Shown: piece after piece, positions 1-10,365 of the stretch
Layout of the letters: the number at the start of each line of letters is the position of its first letter
How positions within the stretch are numbered: the first letter of the stretch is position 1
Origin: an uncultured Prevotella sp.
GTDB lineage: Bacteria > Bacteroidota > Bacteroidia > Bacteroidales > Bacteroidaceae
Direction of reading: 5' to 3'
DNA: 64,000 nt
Assembly (NCBI GenBank): GCA_905235835.1
Contig: CAJONQ010000002.1
Coordinates: 1 to 64,000, forward strand
Made by a program: the position numbers and the translations under genes
The notes under the pieces: generated by a model
What the model saw: only the letters and a program-made list of their open reading frames with translations
Databases searched by the model: none
What the model was told of the DNA's origin: nothing

Positions 1-14
1 CATACTATCTCCTG

Positions 15-932
15 ATGGCTGTGTGCTATCCGATATCGTTACTGCCGTTATGGATACACTATCTTTTCTCAGACGTGCTTTATGTCCTAATCTATTATGT
101 GGGAAGATATCGTGTGAAGGTAGTTCGGAAGAACCTTGCCAGTGCCTTCCCTGAAAAACCAGAAGCAGAATTACGAACTATCGAGCGGGATTTCTACCAA
201 TGGTTCTGTGACTATATCGTGGAGAGCATGAAACTGCTGACAATCAGTAACAGAAACATCAAGAAGCGAATGGTGTTCAAAGGGGTGGAACGATTGGAGC
301 AGTGTTTCGAGGAAGGACAGTCCATCGGACTCTATCTGGGACACTACTGCAACTGGGAATGGATTACCTCATTGCCTTTGTCACTGACAGACAAAGCACA
401 ATGCGCACAAATCTATCACCCCATAGAGAACAAAGGTGTCGACCAACTATTCTTACGTCTGCGTCAAAGGATGGGTTCCATCTGCATCCCGATGGCTGAC
501 ACCCTTCGCAAGATCTTAGAGTTCAAGCAAGCAGGAAAACTCTTCATCATAGGCTATATCTCCGACCAGAAGCCTAACTGGTCGAATATCCACCACTGGG
601 TAGACTTCCTTCACCACGACACCCCAGTACTGACAGGTGCCGAGCGTATCATACGGAAATTCAACCAGGCCGTATTCTATGCCGATATTCATCGTGTCCG
701 TCGAGGCTATTATGAGACTGAATTTAAACTAATGACCAAAGAGCCTCAACAGTTGGAGGAGTATCAGCTGACGGATATCTACTATCAGATGTTAGAGGAG
801 AATATCCGTAAAGCACCAGCCTATTGGCTTTGGAGTCACAACCGTTGGAGCCGAACACGAGAGGAGTTCGACAGCCGCTTTGAAGTCATCAATGGAAAGG
901 TTGTCAGTAAATTCACTGAAATTACTCAGTAA
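15..932 (+). CDS. lysophospholipid/lipid A acyltransferase (LpxL/HtrB family)
   Basis: 305 aa ORF; GHYCNWEW-type acyltransferase motif and LpxL-like N-terminus; may start upstream of the window. Confidence 0.85.
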   Translation: MAVCYPISLLPLWIHYLFSDVLYVLIYYVGRYRVKVVRKNLASAFPEKPEAELRTIERDFYQWFCDYIVESMKLLTISNRNIKKRMVFKGVERLEQCFEEGQSIGLYLGHYCNWEWITSLPLSLTDKAQCAQIYHPIENKGVDQLFLRLRQRMGSICIPMADTLRKILEFKQAGKLFIIGYISDQKPNWSNIHHWVDFLHHDTPVLTGAERIIRKFNQAVFYADIHRVRRGYYETEFKLMTKEPQQLEEYQLTDIYYQMLEENIRKAPAYWLWSHNRWSRTREEFDSRFEVINGKVVSKFTEITQ

Positions 933-970
933 ACACACTGAATTTGCTGAGTAATTTCAGTGAATTTACT
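906..970. repeat. 24-bp perfect inverted repeat (906-929 / 947-970) between convergent genes
   Basis: AGTAAATTCACTGAAATTACTCAG ... CTGAGTAATTTCAGTGAATTTACT read directly; 17-nt spacer. Confidence 0.9.
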
Positions 971-2912
971 TTGATGGGGATAATCGGTCTTGCGTCATTC
1001 GCTCCATGTATTGCTGGATAATCGCCTTCAACTCCGTTTCGAGTGAAGAATGGAGAGTGGAGAGTGAAGAATCTTGTAGGAGGTTATGTTGCATGAGCGA
1101 ATCCTGCAAAGAGTAGAAACCCTTGGTTTTCTGCCCGTCAAACTGGAGCACGTGTCCATTTTTCACATACTGGTAGACACCATTCAGGTAGTTAACTGCC
1201 CAAGTATCTTCCTTGGGAGTCTTCAACACGTCAATACCAAAACCGAAATATGGTTTGGAGTAACCCAGTTTCCCAAGAACAGTAGGTAAGATATCAATCT
1301 GCTGGGCTATCTTATCCTGCATCTCACCCACAGGATTGCTGGGGTCGAAGATGATAATTGGTGAGCAGAAGCCTCCTAAGTCGGTCTGATACTCCGCATG
1401 GTCAGTCATATTCGTATGGTCGCTGGTCAACACAAAGATGGTATTCTTAAACCATGACTGACGACTTGCCGTCTCGAAGAACTTACCAATTGCCATATCC
1501 GTATAGCGCACACATTTATGCATGATGATACCCTCTTCCGGATACACCTCTTTATATTTCTCCGGGATATGATATGGATGATGGCTGGAGGCAGTAAAGA
1601 CAGCTGTCATGAAAGGTTGCTTCATCTGACTCATCTGTTCGGCATAAAACTGTAGGAAAGGCTCATCCCATATCGCCCAGTTACCATCGAAATCATTCGT
1701 TCCCTTCGCAGCCTCATACTCCGTACGACCGAAATATTTCTGGAAGCCCGTCTTCTGGGCAAAAGCCTGGAAGCCCATCGAACCATTCTGAGCCCCATGG
1801 AAGAAGGCTGTCTCATAGCCTTCGGCTGCTAAGATACCAGCAATACCCGTATAATCATTCATCGAGGACGGGGTCAGGATGAATGGCTCCACAAACATAG
1901 GGATGCTCGACAAGACGCTGGGCATACCATCGATACTCTTTCGACCATTACAGTAACTATAACGGAAGGTAGTGCTCTTGCTGATAAGGGCATCGACATA
2001 AGGGGTATACCCCTTGTATTGGCTGTTCTCCAAAGTCTTATTCAAGGCTCCAATGTATTCGCGACCGAAGCTCTCAACGATGAGGATGACTACGTTCTTC
2101 TTTTCTATAGGGGCTATAGTATCTATAGGAACTATAGTGTGAATGGGAGTAAAGATACGTGCCATCTCCTCTTCACTATCAAAATACTTTGGGACGACAA
2201 AGACACTCTTACCTATCGTACGGAGAAGAGAGAAGGGAGTGTTCAACACCAAAGCTGCATTGATAGGGCGAGTCGTATATTGGTTGGCGTTCGAAATGGT
2301 GATGGGTCGCACTGCCCTTGTAAAACCACCACGCATACCAGCAATACAGAAGGGGGTAAACAACAGGAGCGACAGCAAACAAACAATAGCATATCGCCAT
2401 TTCTGTTGTATCTTCTGGCAATCTAACTTCGGGATGGCATAGAGTACCCATAGAGCAACGATTACCACTATGAAGAGTACGACGAAATACCAATGTCGCA
2501 AAAACTCTCCCCCAATGATACTGCCCAGGTTGCCTTCGTTGGAAAACTCCTGAAATATAGTCGTTGTCGTCCGACGCATGGTATATTGGAAATATACGGC
2601 ATCTGCTAAGTTGATGGCAAAAGTGATTCCATTGACTACGATAAACAACCACTTACAAACCTGATGATAAGTTTTATTCTCTTTTCTATACCAAGGGAAA
2701 AGCATCATCACGACATATAATGCGTTGGTATAGAGAATGGCAGAGGTGTCGAAAAGTAATCCCCCTTGGAAGACATCCCATGAGTAAGAGAGGTAGTCGG
2801 TATTCTCCAAATAATAGGTCAGACGTGCTACCTGATAAACCACATAGACTAATAGCAAGTTCCATAGGACTGCCAATGTAGGGGAATATATTTTATTAAA
2901 CCATTGTTTCAT
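966..2912 (-). CDS. LTA synthase family / sulfatase-like membrane phosphoethanolamine-type transferase
   Basis: 648 aa; N-terminal TM segments, then VVILIVESFGREY and TSDHTNMT sulfatase-fold motifs. Confidence 0.85.
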   Translation of the reverse strand: MKQWFNKIYSPTLAVLWNLLLVYVVYQVARLTYYLENTDYLSYSWDVFQGGLLFDTSAILYTNALYVVMMLFPWYRKENKTYHQVCKWLFIVVNGITFAINLADAVYFQYTMRRTTTTIFQEFSNEGNLGSIIGGEFLRHWYFVVLFIVVIVALWVLYAIPKLDCQKIQQKWRYAIVCLLSLLLFTPFCIAGMRGGFTRAVRPITISNANQYTTRPINAALVLNTPFSLLRTIGKSVFVVPKYFDSEEEMARIFTPIHTIVPIDTIAPIEKKNVVILIVESFGREYIGALNKTLENSQYKGYTPYVDALISKSTTFRYSYCNGRKSIDGMPSVLSSIPMFVEPFILTPSSMNDYTGIAGILAAEGYETAFFHGAQNGSMGFQAFAQKTGFQKYFGRTEYEAAKGTNDFDGNWAIWDEPFLQFYAEQMSQMKQPFMTAVFTASSHHPYHIPEKYKEVYPEEGIIMHKCVRYTDMAIGKFFETASRQSWFKNTIFVLTSDHTNMTDHAEYQTDLGGFCSPIIIFDPSNPVGEMQDKIAQQIDILPTVLGKLGYSKPYFGFGIDVLKTPKEDTWAVNYLNGVYQYVKNGHVLQFDGQKTKGFYSLQDSLMQHNLLQDSSLSTLHSSLETELKAIIQQYMERMTQDRLSPSK

Positions 2913-4720
2913 CGCTCATTCAAATCTTTGGTTGCTGCTTGTAAGATGGCCTTCGCCTGTTGGATAAGTCGCTCATAACCTGTCCCTTCACTCTTCACTA
3001 TCCTATCGCTAATGAAGTCGTAATTAACAAAACTCGTAGAGTCAATCATCGTAAAGCCATCATCATAAGTATGGATAGCAACAGGTCGGGTATAGGTATT
3101 ACTCAACACGTCACGACTAAAAGTATAGGCATCGTGGTTGAGACCTAATTGTCCCAACAAGGTAGCAGGAAGGTCGGTCTGATTACAAATCTGTTCGATA
3201 CGACGTGGTTCCTTAACAGCACCACCCACCCATATCATCGGAATATGACACAACAAAGGATTCGATTCGTCGAGACCAGCATGAACGATACCATGATCGG
3301 GTAACATCACCACCAGCGTATGGTCCCATGCTTCACTTTTCTGCAGTTTCTCAATAAACTGTCCCACACACTGGTCAAGATAATAGAAAGCATTCAACAC
3401 CTCGTCATCAAAATGGTGAATGGGCACATCCCAAGGTACATGACTGCTGAGGGTGGAATAGCCTATCAGATAGGGCTCGTGCATCGTGGTAGTCAATTGA
3501 TAGAGGGTCCCAAAGGTGATATCGTCACGAACACCCCATTGGGCAGATGACTGCTCTTCTTTGGTATAGTCATCCTTCCATGTCAAGTTGGCAAAACCAC
3601 CAGAGACAAGATAACTGCGCATATTCGTGAAGTTGATATCACCACCATAAAGATAATGGGTGTCATAACCTCGTTCTTCTTGCAACGTACGAGCGATATT
3701 GGGTAATGTACGAGATTTAGAGGGAATCTTCATCACTGACATGGTAGGGAAAGAAGGATAGCCACTCCACGTACATACCGTACCACGGTCCGTACGCCAG
3801 CTGTTGGCATAACAATTCGTGAAATAAATACCCTCCTTTGCAAGACGGTTCAGATTCGGGGTGATGTCATCACGACCACCAATTTCCGTGAATGTTCCAC
3901 CACAACTCTCCAAGAGTATCACAATGATGTTCGGCTGTTGGGTCGTCAACAGCGTATCAATACCAATACTTTGCGTGTTGTATAGCTCGCTGATGATTTT
4001 CTCACACACCTCATCATCCATAAAGTGGTAAGTGACATTGTTGCTTGCCGTCTTCTCAAAAGACGCAAAGAAAGAAAAGAAGGGATTGACAGCAGAATGA
4101 TTCAAAAACTGATTCTGCGAGAAATACACTTGCCCGATATTCGTCGTCGACTCGTCTAGCCCACCTCTGATACCTACAATTATGAGAGGAATCAACAATA
4201 GAGCTACGAGGGAGGAGATGATCTTTTGTCTGAGAACTGTTAGCTTGGGGAATTGAGGAGTCAGTTTATCATATACCCAGTAAATTGCAGCAACAAGAAC
4301 AACCAGACATAAGAAACGAACAACAACATATCCGATACTAACACTTGCCATTGCCTCAGTAGGGGTTTCCAAGTACGACAAACAAGAAGCATCCAACTTA
4401 AACTGCCAGAACTCATACAGACTGGTGTCGGCAACAAAGGCTAATGCTAAGAGGAGGGCTGCTATGACATAATATATCCTATAAACCCATCGTGGTATAT
4501 GTATCCACAAAGAGATGATCACCAGCAGGAAAGGTACGATGAAAATATAAAGAGAAGTGCTGAGGTCTAACGACAACCCATGTCCAATCACTTGCAGCAA
4601 GTCCCTATAGGTAAAGTCATGTCCTCCATAATGGTAGAACATAAACCCTATTTTAGCAACCACAAAGAAAAAGAGGGTTGCCACATAGAACTTTAACAGA
4701 TATAGCACTCTTTGCTTCAT
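2909..4720 (-). CDS. LTA synthase family / sulfatase-like membrane protein (paralog of the neighbour)
   Basis: 603 aa; NIIVILLESCGG and VVMLPDHG motifs; overlaps the neighbouring ORF by 4 bp. Confidence 0.85.
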   Translation of the reverse strand: MKQRVLYLLKFYVATLFFFVVAKIGFMFYHYGGHDFTYRDLLQVIGHGLSLDLSTSLYIFIVPFLLVIISLWIHIPRWVYRIYYVIAALLLALAFVADTSLYEFWQFKLDASCLSYLETPTEAMASVSIGYVVVRFLCLVVLVAAIYWVYDKLTPQFPKLTVLRQKIISSLVALLLIPLIIVGIRGGLDESTTNIGQVYFSQNQFLNHSAVNPFFSFFASFEKTASNNVTYHFMDDEVCEKIISELYNTQSIGIDTLLTTQQPNIIVILLESCGGTFTEIGGRDDITPNLNRLAKEGIYFTNCYANSWRTDRGTVCTWSGYPSFPTMSVMKIPSKSRTLPNIARTLQEERGYDTHYLYGGDINFTNMRSYLVSGGFANLTWKDDYTKEEQSSAQWGVRDDITFGTLYQLTTTMHEPYLIGYSTLSSHVPWDVPIHHFDDEVLNAFYYLDQCVGQFIEKLQKSEAWDHTLVVMLPDHGIVHAGLDESNPLLCHIPMIWVGGAVKEPRRIEQICNQTDLPATLLGQLGLNHDAYTFSRDVLSNTYTRPVAIHTYDDGFTMIDSTSFVNYDFISDRIVKSEGTGYERLIQQAKAILQAATKDLNER

Positions 4721-6535
4721 AGACTCTGCATGTCGTTCAGTTTCTTATAATAGCCATCTATATTCAGTAATTCGTCATGTGTACCACGCTCCACTATCTG
4801 TCCTTCATGCAGCACACATATCTCATCGGCATTCTTGATTGTCGATAGACGATGAGCGATAGCAACGGTAGTACGTGTCTTCATCAATCGTTCCAACGCA
4901 TCCTGTACTAGTCGCTCACTCTCTGTGTCCAAGGCAGAGGTAGCCTCATCAAGTATGAGGATAGGAGGATTCTTCAAGATGGCACGAGCGATAGACACAC
5001 GCTGACGCTGACCACCACTCAAGCGACCACCACGGTCACCGATGTTCGTCTCAAACTGGTGTTCACTCTGCATGATGAAGTCGTAAGCATTGGCAATCTT
5101 AGCTGCCTCGGCAATCTGCTCGTCTGTCGCAGCGTCCACTCCAAAGGAGATATTGTTCTTAAAGGAATCATTAAAGAGAATTGCTTCCTGGTTGACATTG
5201 CCAATTAACTGTCGCAAGTCCTGAATACCTAAGTCCTTGACATTGATGCCGTCAACCAGCACCTCTCCTTCCTGTACGTCATAATAACGAGGAATCAAGT
5301 CTACCATAGTTGATTTTCCACTACCACTCTGTCCGACAATAGCGATCGTCTTACCTTTGGGAATGATCAGATTAATATGTCGCAATATCCATGTCTCACC
5401 ATAACGGAAGGACACGTCACGGAACTCTATCTGATGCAATATGCTTGGGACGCTCCGGCTCTTTGATGGTATTCTCTGCCAACAGAATCTTGTCGATACG
5501 CTCCATAGAAGCAAGTCCCTTAGGAATATTATAGCCCACCTTAGATACTTCCTTTAATGGATTGATAATCGAATAGAGGATTACCATATAATAGATAAAT
5601 GTTGGTCCAGAAAGGCTATGATTGTTTAACACCAACACACCACCAAACCACAGAACGATGACAATCATACAGGTACCCAAAAACTCAGACAAGGGATGTC
5701 CGATATTTTGACGGATATTCACCTTCATAATATCGTTCCGATAGGTGGAGTTTATATTGTTAAATTTATCACGCATCTTATCCTCCGCACAGAATGCCTT
5801 AATGATGCGAAGACCACCCAAAGTCTCTTCTACCACACTCATCGTATCACTCCATAACGATTGTGCCTTAATACTCTGTGCCTTCAATTTACGACCTATC
5901 CATCCCATAAACCAACCAATAGCAGGAATGATCACCACAGAGAAAAGGGTGAGTTGCCAAGAGAGGATAATCAATGTCGTAAAATAGGAAATAATCAGAA
6001 TAGGATTCTTGAACATCAGGTCGAGCGACGACATGATACTGGTCTCTACCTCCTGAACGTCACCCGTCATACGAGCAATAATATCACCTTTACGTTCTTC
6101 TGTAAAGAAGCCTAATGGAAGACTGACTATCTTGTTGTACAATTGGTTTCGCATATCACGTACCACACCAGTACGAATAGGAACGACACTGGAAGATGCA
6201 AGAAAATAAGCGAAGGTTTTCAGTAACGTGGCAACAATCAGGAAAATACCAATGAACAACAGTGTTGTGGTAGAACCTACATCTGCGATAAAATAATTAA
6301 TGTAATAGTAGATATTGTTGATGAGTACATCCTTAAAACTCCCTTCACCCCACTCCATCAAAGAAGTGACGACGACCTGGTCGTCTGTCTTAAACAGAAT
6401 CTGCAAGATTGGTATCAATGCCGCAAACGAGAAGATATTAAGCAGTGCCGACAGGATATTAAAGACTATCGAGAGGGCTACATATTTCTTATAAGGCATT
6501 ACGAAACGCCTTAATACTTGCATAAAATCCTTCAT
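4717..6535 (-). pseudogene. ABC transporter ATP-binding/permease protein (MsbA-like), frameshifted
   Basis: 372 aa permease ORF (5417-6535) and 265 aa ATPase ORF (4717-5514; Walker A GQSGSGKST, LSGGQ) in different frames, joined near 5430-5475. Confidence 0.75.
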
Positions 6536-7851
6536 ACCTCTTCACCAAATAAAGTTGCACTTGTACTATTCGTTATTCTCACACGTACCGTCTCACCAAT
6601 ATGATGGTTACCCTTATCAAACACCACCATCTTGTTTTGCTCGGTACGTCCACAGAGTTGCTGACGGCTACGCTTAGAGAAGCCTTCCACCAACACCTCA
6701 AACTCCTTCCCCTCATCCTTCTTGTTTTGCTGGGCAGATATCTCTGTCTGTAAAGCAATCAACTCGTTCAAACGACGAATCTTCTCTTCCTCTGGTACGT
6801 CATCGGGTAAATGCTTCGAGGCATAAGTACCAGGACGCTCAGAATACTTAAACATAAAGGCAGAGTCATAGCCTACCTCACGCATCAAATCCAAACTGAG
6901 TTGATGGTCTTCCTCTGTCTCAGAGTGATAACCCACAAAGATATCCGTAGAGAGACCGCAATCAGGAATGATACGACGAATAGCCGCAACCCGATCAAGA
7001 TACCACTCACGAGTATATTTGCGGTTCATCAGTGTCAGGATTCTGTCGGACCCACTCTGTACTGGCAGATGGATATGCTTACAGACATTAGGCATCTCTG
7101 CAATGACACGTAATGTCTCATCACTCATATCCTTAGGATGAGAGGTAGTAAAACGAATGCGCATTTGAGGAGCCTCCTCTGCCACCCTGCGCAGCAGTTG
7201 TGGGAAGTCAACTCTGAACTCTGAACTCTGAACTCTGAACTGATAACTATTCACATTCTGTCCCAACAGCGTTACCTCCTTAAATCCACGATCTCTGAGG
7301 TCACGCACCTCACGAAGGATGCTCTCCACATCCCTTGAACGCTCTCTGCCCCGGGTATAAGGTACGATACAATAGTGACAGAAATTGTTACAGCCACGCA
7401 TAATGCTGACAAACCCGCCAATCTTCGCCCCATGCAATCGTTGTGGAACAATATCCTTATATGTCTCTGAGGTAGACAACTCTATATTCATTGCCTTATG
7501 TCCTGTCTCTGCTTGCGCTATCAAATCCGGCAGGGAGAGATATGCATCAGGACCTGCTACGAGGTCGCAATGATGATGCTCAAGCAAGTCGTCTTTCACC
7601 CGTTCTGCCATACATCCTAATACACCGATAATCAAAGGATGCTTCTTACGCTCTGCGTTCAATGCTTCCAAACGATGATAAATCTTCTGCTCGGCATTAT
7701 CTCGCACAGAACACGTATTCAGAAATACCGCATTTGCCTCTTCTAACTGCTCTGTCGTCTCATAACCAGCCATCTGCATCACGCTTGCCACCACTTCTGA
7801 ATCAGCGACATTCATCTGACAGCCGTATGTCTCTATATAGAGTTTCTTCAT
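6532..7851 (-). CDS. miaB: tRNA-2-methylthio-N6-dimethylallyladenosine synthase
   Basis: MKKLYIETYGCQMNVADSE, radical SAM GCNNFCHYCIVPYTRGRERSR; start assigned to the internal Met at 7851. Confidence 0.93.
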   Translation of the reverse strand: MKKLYIETYGCQMNVADSEVVASVMQMAGYETTEQLEEANAVFLNTCSVRDNAEQKIYHRLEALNAERKKHPLIIGVLGCMAERVKDDLLEHHHCDLVAGPDAYLSLPDLIAQAETGHKAMNIELSTSETYKDIVPQRLHGAKIGGFVSIMRGCNNFCHYCIVPYTRGRERSRDVESILREVRDLRDRGFKEVTLLGQNVNSYQFRVQSSEFRVDFPQLLRRVAEEAPQMRIRFTTSHPKDMSDETLRVIAEMPNVCKHIHLPVQSGSDRILTLMNRKYTREWYLDRVAAIRRIIPDCGLSTDIFVGYHSETEEDHQLSLDLMREVGYDSAFMFKYSERPGTYASKHLPDDVPEEEKIRRLNELIALQTEISAQQNKKDEGKEFEVLVEGFSKRSRQQLCGRTEQNKMVVFDKGNHHIGETVRVRITNSTSATLFGEEV

Positions 7852-7927
7852 GTATTTTCTCTTTTTGCTTGCAAAGTTACGCTTTTTTTTGTATTTTTGC
7901 ATCGTTATTAATGCTAAACTTCAAGAA

Positions 7928-8350
7928 ATGATGAAATTACTACGTGTTTTATTTGTCGCTTTGATGGTGATGATGACTCCTGGAGCATCTGCCCAGACTG
8001 TCTATAACAGCAACGGTAGCAGTTGCGGAAAGATTGAGAGTAATGGTACTGTTCGTAACAGCAGTGGAAGTAGTATCGGAAAAATTGACAGTGATGGTAC
8101 TGTTCGTAATGGCAATGGTAGTAGCATTGGAAAGATTGACCGAGATGGAACCATCCGCAATGGTAATGGCTCGAGCATTGGTAAAGTAGAGAGTAACGGA
8201 ACCGTCCGCAACGGTAATGGTTCGAGTATCGGAAAGATCGAGAGCGATGGTACTGTCCGCAATGGCAATGGAAGCAGTATTGGCAAGGTACAAGGAGTAC
8301 CCAAGGAATGGGCTGCCGCCTATTTCTTCTTCTTTTTTAAAAACAAATGA
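7928..8350 (+). CDS. secreted 5-fold beta-flower-like repeat protein
   Basis: signal peptide followed by five 17-aa repeats GKI(D/E)S(D/N)GT(V/I)RN(G/S)(N/S)GSSI; ATG at 7928. Confidence 0.75.
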   Translation: MMKLLRVLFVALMVMMTPGASAQTVYNSNGSSCGKIESNGTVRNSSGSSIGKIDSDGTVRNGNGSSIGKIDRDGTIRNGNGSSIGKVESNGTVRNGNGSSIGKIESDGTVRNGNGSSIGKVQGVPKEWAAAYFFFFFKNK

Positions 8351-8354
8351 CCTA

Positions 8355-9200
8355 ATGGAATTGATTAAAGACAAAGAGTTTGGTGGGGAACGTCCGTTGT
8401 TCACCATTCATGACACACGACTGGAGAATATCACCATTACAGATGGTGAGAGTGGCATTAAGCAATGTCAGAATATAGAGGCAAGTAATTGTCGCTTTTA
8501 TGGCAAGTACCCTTGGTGGCATGTGGATGGTGCCTTGATTGAAGACTGCTATTTCGCCTTGGACTCCCGTTCTGCCATCTGGTACACCAACGACCTTGTG
8601 ATGCGTCGATGCCGTATTGATGCTCCAAAGTTCTTCCGAGAGATGAAGAATGTAGAACTCGAAGACGTACAAATCTGTGATGCCGATGAGACCTTCTGGA
8701 AAGTTGACGGGCTAAAGTTAAAAAATGTACGTCTTCATGGTGGCACCTATCCCTTTATGTTCTCTAAGAATATCTATGTGGATGGCTTGGAGAGTGATGC
8801 GAAGTATGTGTTTCAATATTGTCAGAACGTAGAGATACATCATGCCAAGATTCTGACAAAAGACTCTTTCTGGGAGTGTGAGAATGTCACTATCTACGAC
8901 TCAGAGTTAGATGGTGAATATCTGGCTTGGCACTCGAAGAACGTACGACTCGTCAATTGTCACCTTGCAGGAGAACAGTTGTTATGCTATACGGATAACC
9001 TGGTGTTAGAGAACTGTACGTTTGACAAGGCATGTGACCGTATCTTCGAGTATTCTACTGTTGAAGCTGACGTCCGAGGACACATTGAACATATCAAGAA
9101 TCCTACCAGTGGACATATCACGGCTGATTCCATCGGCTCAGTTACGATTGACGAGAATGTCCGTCAACCTAATAACTGTGTGATTAAGACAAGAGGATGA
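8355..9200 (+). CDS. DUF3737-like right-handed beta-helix family protein
   Basis: MELIKDKEFGGERPLFTIHDTRLENITI... repeats; start at 8355, 4 bp after the previous stop. Confidence 0.75.
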   Translation: MELIKDKEFGGERPLFTIHDTRLENITITDGESGIKQCQNIEASNCRFYGKYPWWHVDGALIEDCYFALDSRSAIWYTNDLVMRRCRIDAPKFFREMKNVELEDVQICDADETFWKVDGLKLKNVRLHGGTYPFMFSKNIYVDGLESDAKYVFQYCQNVEIHHAKILTKDSFWECENVTIYDSELDGEYLAWHSKNVRLVNCHLAGEQLLCYTDNLVLENCTFDKACDRIFEYSTVEADVRGHIEHIKNPTSGHITADSIGSVTIDENVRQPNNCVIKTRG

Positions 9201-10365
9201 AATATCATTTTGACGAACTGATTGACAGACGAGGCACCAGTTGTGTGAAGTGGGATGAGACTAATGCCGATGTGATTCCCATGTGGGTTGCCGATATGGA
9301 TTTTAAGGTAGCTCCTGCTATCCATGAGGCAATCAGAAAACGTGCCGAGCATGGTATCTTCGGCTACACCATTGTGGAGGAAGACTACTATGAAGCCATT
9401 ATCTCATGGTTTCGTCGTCGTCACCAATGGTCGATTCAACGAGAAGAGATTCTCTACACCACAGGAGTGATTCCCGCCATGTCTTGTGCCATCAAAGCAC
9501 TGACGATGCCAGGAGAGAAGGTGTTGATTCTCTCTCCCGACTATAATTGTTTCTTTTCTTCTATCCGTAATAATGGCTGTGAGGTGTCACCATCCTCTTG
9601 AAGAAAGGAGATTCCTTTGTGGTGGATTGGAAGGACTTTGAGCAACGATGTGCAGACGAGAAAACGACTGTTTTCCTACTCTGTAACCCCCATAATCCGA
9701 CAGGACGTGTATGGTCCAAGGAGGAACTGGAACGTATGAACACCATCTGTATGAAATATGGTGTAAAAGTCATCAGTGATGAGATTCATGGGGAGCTCAT
9801 TATGCCAGGTTATCGGTTCCAACCCTTTGCTTCTGTTAATGAAGGTTGTCGTCAGAATAGCGTTATTCTTAACTCACCTTCTAAGTCTTTCAATATCGCT
9901 GGACTCCAAACAGCAAATATCATTTGCTCGCAACCAGAATGGAGGCGCAGAATCGATCGTGCTATTAATATTAATGAGGTGTGTGACCTGAATCCTTTTG
10001 GTCCTGTATCATTGAAAGCCGCCTATAACGAGAGTGAGGACTGGATTGACGAGCTCAACCTGTACTTATGGAATAATTACCAAGCACTCTGCCAGTTCTT
10101 TAAGAAGGAACTTCCACTCTGCCAAGTCACAAAACTGGAAGGTACTTATCTAGTATGGGTAGATGTTACTTATTATTATAATAATGTAGAGGAACTTTGC
10201 AACCATCTCTTGACAGACGGAAAAGTTTGGGTAAATCCTGGTACGATGTATGGATCTGAAAGTGGTAAGGGTTACATCCGTATTAATATTGCATGTCCTC
10301 AAAGCCGTATGATGGAAGGATTAGAACGTATTAAAAAAACTATCAATCATGAAACGAAGAAGTGA
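9197..10365 (+). pseudogene. PLP-dependent aminotransferase, MalY/PatB cystathionine beta-lyase family, frameshifted
   Basis: N-terminal ORF 9197-9601 (WVADMDF) and C-terminal ORF 9598-10365 (CNPHNPTGRVW, SPSKSFNIAGLQ) join near 9583-9590. Confidence 0.8.

Noticed and set aside
5019-5204. Short ORFs inside the ABC transporter and other long CDSs (e.g. 2209-2652, 14917-15195, 23890-24537)
   Set aside because: Shadow ORFs on the opposite strand or in alternate frames of well-supported genes.
7949-8407. Minus-strand ORFs of 152 and 100 aa opposite the beta-flower gene
   Set aside because: Antisense to a repeat gene with a clear signal peptide; low-complexity translation follows from the 51-bp repeat.
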